DNA from: Candidatus Dadabacteria bacterium
GTDB taxonomy: Bacteria > Desulfobacterota_D > UBA1144 > Nemesobacterales > UBA2774
Assembly (NCBI GenBank): GCA_004356555.1
Contig: SMWY01000082.1
Span: 1 to 20,397, forward strand
DNA: 20,397 nucleotides
Reading direction: 5' to 3'
Below are positions 1 to 6,680 of the stretch, one piece after another. Below the pieces are notes generated by a model. It worked only from the letters and a program-made list of their open reading frames with translations, had not been told where the DNA came from and searched no databases. The translations under genes and the position numbers were made by a program. Numbering within the stretch: the first letter of the stretch is position 1; each line of letters begins with the position of its first letter.

Positions 1-239
1 ACAATTAAATATGGATCTTTAGTTGTTAATTCAATATCGCCGATTTTTAAGTTAGTGTTCTATGCTACACGTAAACCGCTAAAAAGTGCCAAATCCACCA
101 ACATGTAACGTTTTACCCATGTTTCACGTCCATGTAATAAATCCAGCTCAGATTTGTCTCTACATGTTTTTAATAGCTTTGATCTTTGATCAAAGTCTAA
201 AATCTTTTCTCTATCAATGTTATAAGTGTTGGAATTCAT
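1..239 (-). pseudogene. Tyrosine recombinase (phage-type integrase), 5' part, interrupted by a stop codon
   Basis: Reading the minus strand from an ATG at 239 gives a typical N-terminal part of a tyrosine recombinase catalytic domain, with the motif SGLRVA that carries the first catalytic arginine (residue 57). Codon 60 is TAG (62-60). After it the same frame continues with clear homology (KIGDIEL, then KDPYLI), where family members normally have a glutamate (RVAE). A GAG to TAG change therefore explains the break. The gene runs off the window edge, so the rest of the catalytic tetrad cannot be seen. The family cuts and rejoins DNA at att sites of mobile elements. No core-binding SAM-like domain precedes the catalytic part, as in some short mobile-element integrases. 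I am confident of the family; inactivation rests on a single base. Confidence 0.72.
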
Positions 240-252
240 TTTTTGCTCTATA

Positions 253-339
253 TATTTTATAGTCTATGGATAATATTATATAGAATAATACGCTAAGGAC
301 AACGGTATTTTATAGATTATTTATATTCTCTATAAAATA
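253..339. repeat. Three copies of a TATTTTATAG decamer, two forming a hairpin
   Basis: TATTTTATAG occurs at 253-262 and 306-315 on the plus strand and inverted at 330-339. The last two extend to an 11-bp perfect inverted repeat (306-316 with 329-339, 12-nt loop) followed by five Ts at 340-344. They lie just upstream of the integrase start at 239. They could be recombinase arm-binding sites, or an AT-rich hairpin terminator. The role is inference; the repeats are seen directly. Confidence 0.45.
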
Positions 340-343
340 TTTT

Positions 344-436
344 TGGGCGCTGGATAATATGACGCCTGAGGAGTATGTGAAAAAGCACTTAAAAAAGCCA
401 GAAATCTCTAATTTACGTGGTACAGCTTTGGGGTGA
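344..436 (+). pseudogene. IS3-family transposase (OrfB), C-terminal remnant
   Basis: An open frame ending at TGA 434-436 reads WALDNMTPEEYVKKHL and a further 16 residues. The pattern 'L-x-x-MTPEEY' close to the stop resembles the C-terminal tail of IS3-type integrase-core transposases, where 'LG-x-x-TPEE' is usual. The upstream frame has no recognisable transposase, so most of the gene is missing. Ten bases after the stop lies what looks like the terminal end of the element (446-493), the arrangement expected at the right end of an IS3-family element. The match is by motif recognition only and is short. Confidence 0.5.
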
Positions 437-445
437 GGCTCACTG

Positions 446-493
446 TCAAAAAATCTAACTTAACTTATGGACCTATTATAGGGGGGCAGGTCA
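446..493 (+). repeat. IS3-like terminal end, left copy
   Basis: A 48-nt sequence ending in GGGGGGCAGGTCA. Read on the minus strand it starts TGACCTGCCCCCC, which resembles IS3-family terminal inverted repeats (TG start, C-rich box). It recurs in the same orientation at 2133-2179, with one single-base indel and two substitutions. The transposase remnant lies on its inner side. The cyclase gene's stop lies 28 bases beyond it. Confidence 0.6.
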
Positions 494-520
494 CCTGAGT
501 CCCAGGCAGGTTAACGTGTG

Positions 521-1831
521 TTAACCACTGGCTCGGAACAGCATCCACCGGTCAGGAACACCCTTTAGTTCGTGAGTTCCATAGTCCTGAAAGGCGATGC
601 CGGAGCCGGCGACGAGATCCTTTACCGTGCGGGATACTACGACATCCCCTGCGTTGGCCAGATCGGCTACGCGGGACGCGATGTGAACTGCGATACCGCG
701 AATATCATTCTTGACGAAGTCGACTTCGCCGGTGTGAATGCCCGCGCGTACTTCGATACCCAATGCCCTCACGGTACTAACAATTGCGAGCGCACATTGA
801 ATCGCACGGGCCGGTCCGTCGAACGCCGCGAGGAACCCATCACCAGTCCATTTGACCTCATTGCCGCGGAACCGCTCCAACTCCTTCCGCACGGCCTTGT
901 CATGCAAGTCTAGAAGGTCGCCCCACGCCTGGTCTCCCAATGCTTCAGCCCTTGCCGTTGAACCCACTATATCGGTGAAGACAACCGTTGCCAGCACGCG
1001 TTCAACGCTTGGTGTTGACGTTTCACCGGTGAGGAAATGCTCCATCTCGTCGAGAATCCGGTCCGAGTTCTCGCCAACAAACGGTAGGTGATCGGCCCCG
1101 GATAGTTCCACGTACTTTGCTCCAGGAATACGCTCGGCAAGGAGTCGGCCTGCTTCAACCCTCACCAGCAGATCGTCTTTTCTGTGAATGACCAATGTGG
1201 GCACATTAACCGACGGAAGTATCTCAGTGATGTCAATCTGGCTGTTCATGCGCATGAGTGTTGTTACAGCACCAGGGCTTGCGCCGAGTCTTTCAAACTT
1301 GCCCCACCATTGCTGGAATGCCAAATCGCCTTCCTTTGTGGGAGCAAATTTCAGCCAGCCCTCTCCACTGCCCCAACTTTTGTCTATGTATTGAAAGAGG
1401 CTCTCCAGTGCTTCTTGCGTCATCCAGTCCGAGAATTGTGCAAAGCCACCATAGATAATCAAAGCCTGTGATCGCTCTGGGTGTGAGGCTGCGAAAAGCG
1501 TCGCGAGCGATCCCCCTTCAGATATTCCGAATATCGCAGCTCGCTCGATTCCCACTGCATCCATGACTGCGCGAACATCGTCCATGCGCTGATCCATGCC
1601 TGGAAGCTCGCTGACTTGGTCTGAAAGACCTGTGCCTCGCTTATCGAACATGATTACACGAGAGAAATTTCCCAGCCTTCGCAGCCACCGAGCGAAATTG
1701 GGTTCATCCCAGTAATTCTCTATGTGCGAGACAAACCCGGGCACAAAGACGAGATCAACAGCGCCTTCACCAAAGACCTGATAGGCGATGTGTACGTCGC
1801 CGCTCTTGGCATACTGAGTTCTTGGTTGCAT
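521..1831 (-). CDS. Alpha/beta hydrolase fused to a class III adenylate/guanylate cyclase
   Basis: The 436-residue protein has two domains. Residues 20-268 form an alpha/beta hydrolase with nucleophile elbow GISEGG (Ser104), a probable acid at Asp219/220 and His248. Residues 280-433 form a class III cyclase catalytic domain with metal aspartates Asp287 (FTDIVGST) and Asp331 (WTGDGFLAAF), Lys327 as a likely purine-selecting residue, and Arg387. The transition-state Asn position seems replaced (VHIASR), as I recall for other members of this fusion family. There is no signal peptide or membrane segment, so it is probably cytoplasmic and makes cyclic nucleotide under control of a ligand sensed by the hydrolase-like domain. 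Start: GGAG lies 7 bases before ATG. The gene is GC-rich (one 60-nt line, 601-660, has 38 G+C) in AT-rich surroundings and sits between two copies of an IS end, so it was probably acquired. Confidence 0.88.
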   Translation of the reverse strand: MQPRTQYAKSGDVHIAYQVFGEGAVDLVFVPGFVSHIENYWDEPNFARWLRRLGNFSRVIMFDKRGTGLSDQVSELPGMDQRMDDVRAVMDAVGIERAAIFGISEGGSLATLFAASHPERSQALIIYGGFAQFSDWMTQEALESLFQYIDKSWGSGEGWLKFAPTKEGDLAFQQWWGKFERLGASPGAVTTLMRMNSQIDITEILPSVNVPTLVIHRKDDLLVRVEAGRLLAERIPGAKYVELSGADHLPFVGENSDRILDEMEHFLTGETSTPSVERVLATVVFTDIVGSTARAEALGDQAWGDLLDLHDKAVRKELERFRGNEVKWTGDGFLAAFDGPARAIQCALAIVSTVRALGIEVRAGIHTGEVDFVKNDIRGIAVHIASRVADLANAGDVVVSRTVKDLVAGSGIAFQDYGTHELKGVPDRWMLFRASG

Positions 1832-2132
1832 TTGGGATCTCCTCTGCTATGTTTCAGTAGACTGTAACGGTCAAAATATACCTGCTCCGCGATTCACTTA
1901 ACCGATTTGATGCCTAAACTATTTATCTTATCTTATATCACAAAACAGTACAAAACCATTGAGGACAGTTGCTCCTTAGGTGGCTGTGTGTCGGCTGGTA
2001 GCACAACTGTAAATCTTCTAATGCCCTTTCTTATACTGCACCCCTTTTGTCAGGAGAGGTTTAAGTTGGAATAATGAGGAATGCAGATGCTTTCTGCCTA
2101 TTCTGATGACCTCCTTTATATATGGGTTTCTC
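1832..2132. other. Intergenic stretch upstream of the cyclase gene
   Basis: No coding region is seen here. The part next to 1832 must hold the cyclase promoter on the minus strand, but I could not pick convincing boxes. ACAGTTG at 1965-1971 and CAACTGT at 2004-2010 form a 7-bp inverted repeat with a 32-nt spacer. No transposase remnant is recognisable next to the right-hand IS end, unlike the left-hand copy. Confidence 0.5.
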
Positions 2133-2179
2133 TCAAAAATCTAACTTAACTTATGGTCCTATTATTGGGGGGCAGGTCA
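2133..2179 (+). repeat. IS3-like terminal end, right copy, overlapping the end of the MauG-like gene
   Basis: A 47-nt near-identical direct copy of 446-493, ending GGGGGGCAGGTCA. On the minus strand its first bases encode the last nine residues (VTCPPIIGP) and the stop of the MauG-like protein, so the element end supplies the current stop codon of that gene. Confidence 0.65.
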
Positions 2180-3419
2180 CTTTCGGATGAAAAATCGCAC
2201 CGGGATTGCCTATTTTTTCACTACGGTTATCTAATACAAGTTCCTGAATATTGTCTCCGGTTAAGATGTTGAGGAAGTCTACAAGGGCCTCTATCTCCTC
2301 TTTGCTCAGGCGAAGTGGTGTAATCAAAGGATCCAGATTATCGTGTGGATGTCCGCCCTGATTGTAGAACATAACCACTTCGTGGAGTGTGGAAAGCGAA
2401 CCGTCGTGCATGTATGGAGCGGTGAGGGCGATATTGCGAAGAGTGGGCGTTTTGTAGCGCCAACGGTCGGAAAGATCCAGTGTAACCTCATAGCGTCCTA
2501 AGTCATTCGGTCTAGGATGGCCGACACTTTTAACCACCTCTCGGCTGATGGAGGTGAATACACCAGGAGCCAATTGAACACGTATGAATTGGTCAGCAGT
2601 AGGTTTTACCATACTGTTATACCATCCCAGACCGGTATCGTGGAAATTATTATCGGTAAATAGAGCGTACTCCTCAGTAATTAGGTGGCAGCTAACACAT
2701 TTTGCCTTGCCTATGAATAGGTGAAAGCCTTTTTTTTCCTTTGAGGTAAGAGCGTCTGGTTCCTTGCCATAGTAAAAGCGATCAAAAGGAGAATGAGTGG
2801 ATATTAAAGTGCGTTGATAAGTGGCAAGGGCCTGTCCAATGGTCTCAATGCTAACTCCACGTCCGAAAGCGCGCTCAAAAAGGTCGTCGTAATCATCCAA
2901 TTGTTTGATCTTTTCTATCAGATATCCAGCCGAGGGATTGCCCATCTCATCAACGGCAAGCAAAGGCCCAATTACCTGGGTCTCTAGACTTGTCTCGCGG
3001 CCATCGTGAAAGAGTGGAGCCATGAAGGCAACGTTTAGCAGAGTTGGGGCATTACGCCGTAAGCTTTTACCTTCCCGCCCCACAGCCGTTGCAATTTCGT
3101 TAACTGTGAAACCTTGCTCAGGGACGTGGCACATGGCGCAAGACATCGTGTTATTGTGTGACAATCGACGGTCGGAAAATAGTTTGCGTCCGAGCTGGAT
3201 TTTTGCTACCGAGGGTAGATTGTCATCCGGGAATGGTACTTTGGGAAGACCCAAGTGCGACTTTTTAGTTCGCTTCAAGGCCAGATCGTCCAGGTTTGCA
3301 CGAATTGCAAGCTCATCTGATATTAGCGATTTGGAAAAGAAAAACAATACGAATAAAACCAGGCATAGGATCACACCCTTTTTTTTGACGATGGAAACAG
3401 ATATAGGTGACATGGGCAA
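2151..3419 (-). CDS. MauG-like di-haem cytochrome c peroxidase family protein
   Basis: 422 residues with a hydrophobic segment at 15-29 (signal peptide or anchor) followed by two cytochrome c peroxidase-type domains, each with one c-haem motif: CAMCH at 94-98 and CVSCH at 241-245. PLFHDGR (136-141) and YMHDG are typical family motifs. Such proteins act in the periplasm, either reducing H2O2 or, as in MauG, driving oxidative maturation of a partner enzyme. It is the third gene of the mtoX operon, 5 bases after the SCO gene. mauG next to mtoX and SCO is the arrangement reported for methanethiol oxidase loci, where a maturation role has been proposed. The true C-terminus is probably altered: the last nine residues and the stop come from the IS end at 2133-2179. 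Met3 is an alternative start. Confidence 0.88.
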   Translation of the reverse strand: MPMSPISVSIVKKKGVILCLVLFVLFFFSKSLISDELAIRANLDDLALKRTKKSHLGLPKVPFPDDNLPSVAKIQLGRKLFSDRRLSHNNTMSCAMCHVPEQGFTVNEIATAVGREGKSLRRNAPTLLNVAFMAPLFHDGRETSLETQVIGPLLAVDEMGNPSAGYLIEKIKQLDDYDDLFERAFGRGVSIETIGQALATYQRTLISTHSPFDRFYYGKEPDALTSKEKKGFHLFIGKAKCVSCHLITEEYALFTDNNFHDTGLGWYNSMVKPTADQFIRVQLAPGVFTSISREVVKSVGHPRPNDLGRYEVTLDLSDRWRYKTPTLRNIALTAPYMHDGSLSTLHEVVMFYNQGGHPHDNLDPLITPLRLSKEEIEALVDFLNILTGDNIQELVLDNRSEKIGNPGAIFHPKVTCPPIIGP

Positions 3420-3424
3420 GCCTG

Positions 3425-4153
3425 TTATTGAAACTCCGCCTTTTCTAAAATCAAGGTCTTAATGTCATTGATAATAAGCTCCGGATAGAGAAAGCTGGTG
3501 CTATAAATATTACGGACCTTGCGCTCTGGGTCGACTAAATAAACTTTAAGCACATGGGAAAAGCCCCCTGTGGACTGACCCTTCGAGTCGTACTCGCGCA
3601 CTACATATTGACCATATCCGTCCAATATCGGCTGTAGATTATTCTTAGAGGTGGTAGTTAAAAAGCGCCAGCGGTTTTTACGTCTGGCATCGTCAAAACC
3701 ATGCAATTCTGTGTATTGGCGCATAACCTCAGGTGTATCGTGTTCTGGATCGAAACTGAGGCTAAGGAAACGCACCTCTTCAGCTAAAGTAGGATCTTTT
3801 TCCAATGTAACCCTGATGTTATTCAATGTGAGAGTTGCCAGCGGACACCCTTTTAGGTCAGAGCAGGTTGTGAAGATAAAGCTCAAGATAACGTATTTAT
3901 CCGCCATCAATTCAAACAAATGGTGTTCTCTACCATCGGCATCAATCACATCGCCATCCACAGCCTGCTGGATAGGAGGTAGGCGATAACTGCCCGGAGC
4001 GGGCGGTTCGTATTCCAGTTGGCGATTAAGCGATGCGGTATTTTCATTTTGTTTGTTAGAATGTGGTTTGTCGGAGTGAGCAGATACCCTGATGGTTGGT
4101 AGTGCAACCAATACCAAAGTTATTAGTGGCAGGATTATTTTAAAAAGAGTCAT
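3425..4153 (-). CDS. SCO1/SenC-family copper chaperone or thiol-redox protein
   Basis: 242 residues. A signal peptide (1-25, cleavage near VSA) is followed by a thioredoxin-fold SCO domain from about residue 58. The metal or redox cysteines are Cys97 and Cys103 in TTCSDLKGCPLAT, and the third ligand is probably His200 in GGFSHVLKV. The spacing is CX5C, whereas canonical SCO proteins have CX3C. The family delivers Cu(I) to, or reduces thiols of, periplasmic copper enzymes. It lies between mtoX (39-base gap) and the mauG-like gene (5-base gap), so its client is plausibly the copper enzyme MtoX. A GGGGGAAATAGG stretch precedes the ATG. Identity is firm; the effect of the wider cysteine spacing is unknown. 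Confidence 0.87.
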   Translation of the reverse strand: MTLFKIILPLITLVLVALPTIRVSAHSDKPHSNKQNENTASLNRQLEYEPPAPGSYRLPPIQQAVDGDVIDADGREHHLFELMADKYVILSFIFTTCSDLKGCPLATLTLNNIRVTLEKDPTLAEEVRFLSLSFDPEHDTPEVMRQYTELHGFDDARRKNRWRFLTTTSKNNLQPILDGYGQYVVREYDSKGQSTGGFSHVLKVYLVDPERKVRNIYSTSFLYPELIINDIKTLILEKAEFQ

Positions 4154-4192
4154 GAGCCTATTTCCCCCGACAAGGTTTCTCCCGCTTGGTTT

Positions 4193-5548
4193 CTAATTTG
4201 AAACCGCAGAGGGCGGGACCTTACCATACAAAGAATAAGCTCCAAAGCGCATGATGTGAGACCGGCCCAGTTTTTCCTTATAAAAATCGACCGTGAACTT
4301 ATGCGTCAGTTCATGACCGTCCCATTCATAAGCTTTGAGGAATTGTTGGTCATCTTGCCCTTTTTTATCCCAGTTGGCAAGCAACGAAGAGGTGAAGTAG
4401 AGACGCTTTCCATCCCAGCTTTGCGACACCATGTTGAGCTGCGAACCTATGGTTTTTTCGTATATGGGTTTGGGATGAAATGGATCACTGATGTCAAAGA
4501 GGCGTACTTTTCCGTCCATGAAACTATCCACCCATAGAGTTTTATCGTCTGTGCCGATACTGATATCCACCGGTAGGGGAATTGTGGATGGGTCACCAAT
4601 ATCAGCTACCTCTTTGGCTTGCCACTCTCCTTTGTCATCTTCGTAGATCAACCAAAGCTTAGATGTTAAGGCTGTGGTAGTAAAGGCATAATTATGAGTG
4701 GGCCCCCATGCAAAACGAATCTCAAGGGGTGCACCGGGTACGTGCAAGACTTTCTTCGCCTTACGTGCATGTAAGTCCCAAACCGTTACGGTTTGACCGA
4801 AACGCTTCATAGCTTCTTCATCCCCCAACATCTGTCCAAAGTCCATCATATAGTTGGACCAGCCGGTAAAAGAAGAGGTTAGCATAACGTTCTTACGCGG
4901 CAGAACTCGCACATCATACCCGTAGCCGTCAGCAATTTTTTCAATTTTGGCGCCGAGCTTATTTTCTTCAGTTGGTATCCAGTGAGTGGTAATGTATTCC
5001 CCTTCGTTGGTGTATTCAACAAGAGCGGTGCGTCCACCGTGGTCCTTGTCGTTAGACAATGCTGAGATCATCATCCGACCGGGTAAGGCATAGAAAGTAT
5101 GAGGACCGACTGCACCACCTGATTTAGCTACAAAATCCTTAATGGTTTTGTGCAGACGCGGCTTGGCAGGGTCGCTATGAATGTCGAAGATAAAGGTCAT
5201 GCTGGTATCCAGGCCGCCTGCCCACAAATAGCGGCGATCATCTGTGAGGCCGGCATGATGCATCTCGTTTCGTCCCCCCACAGATAGGGTATGGATGACC
5301 TTACCATAAGTTTTTGAGCCTGGTCGTACATCAATGGTGACCAGTTTATCCGAACCATCTCCAAGCCCCTCCACTCCCAGAGTCAATACATATACAAAAT
5401 CTTCTTGCCCTGTAATCTTGGCCATGTAAGGCGACATGCATGTCTCGTCAGCCTGGAGGGAAGTGACTGAAAATATTCCGATGGAAGCCGCTACCAACAT
5501 CACAACTACTAGACTTCCTACACTTATTTTTGATAACAGTTGCTTCAT
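4193..5548 (-). CDS. mtoX: Methanethiol oxidase (SBP56 / selenium-binding protein family), periplasmic
   Basis: 451 residues. A signal peptide (about 1-33, cleavage near LQA-DE) is followed by the SBP56 core. Typical stretches are TCMSPYMAKI (36-45, Cys37), LGVEGLGDGSDKL (57-69) and GGRNEMHHAGL (91-101, His97 and His98), and the repeated segments suggest a beta-propeller. Bacterial members of this family are Cu-dependent methanethiol oxidases that turn methanethiol plus O2 into formaldehyde, H2S and H2O2. A signal peptide and neighbouring SCO and mauG genes match the described bacterial mtoX loci. It is the first gene of the operon, with a strong AAGGAGG site 5 bases before the ATG and a sigma70-type promoter at 5686-5715. 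It could instead be an SBP56 paralogue of other function, but the operon context argues for methanethiol oxidase. Confidence 0.87.
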   Translation of the reverse strand: MKQLLSKISVGSLVVVMLVAASIGIFSVTSLQADETCMSPYMAKITGQEDFVYVLTLGVEGLGDGSDKLVTIDVRPGSKTYGKVIHTLSVGGRNEMHHAGLTDDRRYLWAGGLDTSMTFIFDIHSDPAKPRLHKTIKDFVAKSGGAVGPHTFYALPGRMMISALSNDKDHGGRTALVEYTNEGEYITTHWIPTEENKLGAKIEKIADGYGYDVRVLPRKNVMLTSSFTGWSNYMMDFGQMLGDEEAMKRFGQTVTVWDLHARKAKKVLHVPGAPLEIRFAWGPTHNYAFTTTALTSKLWLIYEDDKGEWQAKEVADIGDPSTIPLPVDISIGTDDKTLWVDSFMDGKVRLFDISDPFHPKPIYEKTIGSQLNMVSQSWDGKRLYFTSSLLANWDKKGQDDQQFLKAYEWDGHELTHKFTVDFYKEKLGRSHIMRFGAYSLYGKVPPSAVSN

Positions 5549-5658
5549 AGCAACCTCCTTTTCGGGGAATTGACAACAGTTTGGAGCGTCTGTCCAAGAG
5601 GATGGTCTTTCGAGAATCTTACAAAGATGATTGCGATGGCAAACTATCTTTTATACTA

Positions 5659-5699
5659 TTTTGTGAGTTAAATTTCCCTATTACCATTATCTCACAAAA
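5659..5699. promoter_or_regulatory. Operator-like inverted repeat at the mtoX promoter
   Basis: TTTTGTGAG (5659-5667) and CTCACAAAA (5691-5699) are perfect 9-bp inverted arms with a 23-base spacer. A second inverted pair, ATCTTTT (5646-5652) and AAAAGAT (5696-5702), overlaps them. One arm lies in the promoter spacer and abuts the -10 box; the other lies about 12-20 bases past the expected transcript start. This suits a dimeric repressor, or two sites. The regulator is unknown. Confidence 0.5.
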
Positions 5700-5715
5700 G
5701 ATAAGCTCATGTCAA
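5686..5715 (-). promoter_or_regulatory. Sigma70-type promoter of the mtoX operon
   Basis: On the minus strand TTGACA (5715-5710, perfect -35) is followed after 18 bases by GATAAT (5691-5686, 5 of 6 to the -10 consensus). This predicts a transcript start near 5679 and a leader of about 130 bases before the mtoX ATG. Confidence 0.65.
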
Positions 5716-5777
5716 TAAAAATAAATAGGTTCACTAGATATTTGAGACAAATGGGTGTTTTGCCTCACCCAAAATAG

Positions 5778-5885
5778 TCAAGCAGCGTTCAAATATGAAG
5801 CATGATTCCTGTAATACTCTTCTTCTACCTGAATCGGTGCGCGGTATCCATGTGCTGAATGAAGGAACTGCATCGAGTTTTTACT
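5778..5885 (-). pseudogene. IS3-family transposase (OrfB), second C-terminal remnant
   Basis: The minus-strand frame ending at TGA 5780-5778 reads FLHSAHGYRAPIQVEEEYY, then RNHASYLNAA. This closely follows the IS3/IS150-type transposase C-terminus (HSALGY-x-x-P-x-x-FE-x-x-Y). Nothing transposase-like is seen upstream of about 5885, so only the last 35 or so codons remain. It differs from the remnant at 344-436, so two different elements have decayed on the two sides of the cyclase/mtoX segment. TGGGTG and CACCCA (5752-5757, 5766-5771) form a small hairpin just after the stop, perhaps part of the IS end. Confidence 0.68.
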
Positions 5886-5962
5886 AGCTTAATACTACTA
5901 GGTTCTTAAAAGGGAGCAGTATATCTTTTAGCTCTACTAATTTAATATTTTAAACCCGTTTT

Positions 5963-6005
5963 CTTATTAGCAATTAAAATAAACCAGTTAATTGTGCCTA
6001 ATAAG
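5963..6005. repeat. Long AT-rich hairpin in the intergenic region
   Basis: CTTATTAG (5963-5970) pairs with CTAATAAG (5998-6005), and the adjoining CAATTAA (5971-5977) pairs with TTAATTG (5988-5994), leaving a 3-base bulge and a 10-base loop. No T-tract follows on either strand. It may be a miniature element or a transcript-end structure. Apart from this and the transposase remnant, 5716-6078 shows nothing recognisable. Confidence 0.45.
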
Positions 6006-6078
6006 ACCAATGCTCACTGTTTGCAAAAAAAAACCTTGTATATTTTATTTTTATCAGGTATCATTAGCATAGATTAAG

Positions 6079-6104
6079 ATAGTATATATAATGGGTTATA
6101 CTAT
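6079..6104 (-). terminator. Possible hairpin after the ATP-pyrophosphatase gene
   Basis: ATAGTATA (6079-6086) and TATACTAT (6097-6104) are perfect 8-bp arms with a 10-base loop, 3 bases past the truncated gene's stop. The stem is all A/T except one G-C pair and has no T-run after it on the minus strand, so termination is uncertain. Confidence 0.3.
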
Positions 6105-6107
6105 ATA

Positions 6108-6680
6108 TTACATTAATGTATGGAATTCCCCGTTTTCACCGCATGGATCAATTGCTTTAGGCAGGTCATCTAAAAAATGCTCGTCAAATTCCCTTCCTGC
6201 AAATTCTTTACCTAAGACATTAGAATCAACACAGACAGTAATTGCCTTAAAACCCAACTCTATAAATCTCTTAGCCAATTTCACCGTATCTCTTTTCCAA
6301 ATTGGAAAAACACATTCCATCCCGATTTTCCCCAGGAGATCTTCCCGGTATTTCTTAATTTCCTCTAAGAACAAGTCGCCGAACACAACATCTCTAATTC
6401 CGAGCTGTTTGTATTTTAATAAGACCTCTTTCAACCTGGATTCATATTCATCATTTGATGCATTTTTCGAGATAAAAATTTTCTCAAGAGGAATATTTGA
6501 AGAGCTAGCCTGTTCATCCAATAAAATAGTCCTTAATCCATGCATACTAACCCTATCATAATCAGAAGTGATGGTAGTTATTAAAGCTGCTACTTCATAA
6601 TCCCGGCTTTTTTGAATTTCATACAGAGCAAGTGAGCTGTCTTTACCCCCGCTCCAGGATATAAGAATATTTTTTCTCAT
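6108..6680 (-). CDS. Diphthine-ammonia ligase/MJ0570-like ATP-pyrophosphatase, C-terminally truncated
   Basis: 190 residues with the N-type ATP pyrophosphatase P-loop SGGKDSS at 10-16 and the family motif GENGEFHT at 181-188. The family (DUF71, diphthine-ammonia ligase-like) adenylates a substrate for amide formation in eukaryotes and archaea. Bacteria lack diphthamide, so the bacterial role is not known. In relatives the chain goes on for roughly 25-35 residues after GEFHT; here it ends after two more residues (LM) and the DNA beyond is AT-rich and unrelated. The gene has therefore probably lost its 3' end, but the ATP-binding part is intact. Its ATG overlaps the transporter stop by 4 bases (ATGA), indicating translational coupling. 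Confidence 0.75.
   Translation of the reverse strand: MRKNILISWSGGKDSSLALYEIQKSRDYEVAALITTITSDYDRVSMHGLRTILLDEQASSSNIPLEKIFISKNASNDEYESRLKEVLLKYKQLGIRDVVFGDLFLEEIKKYREDLLGKIGMECVFPIWKRDTVKLAKRFIELGFKAITVCVDSNVLGKEFAGREFDEHFLDDLPKAIDPCGENGEFHTLM

Noticed and set aside
3022..3462. 146-codon plus-strand open frame over the MauG-like gene
   Set aside because: It lies opposite a gene with two clear haem motifs; its protein has no recognisable domain and no good ribosome site.
4193..5548. SBP56 protein as a true selenium-binding protein
   Set aside because: The historic family name is misleading; the signal peptide and the SCO/mauG neighbours match methanethiol oxidase loci, so that call is preferred.
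6091..6561. 156-codon plus-strand open frame
   Set aside because: It is the reverse of the ATP-pyrophosphatase gene, whose P-loop and GEFHT motifs are intact; Ser/Asn-rich composition is typical of an antisense shadow.
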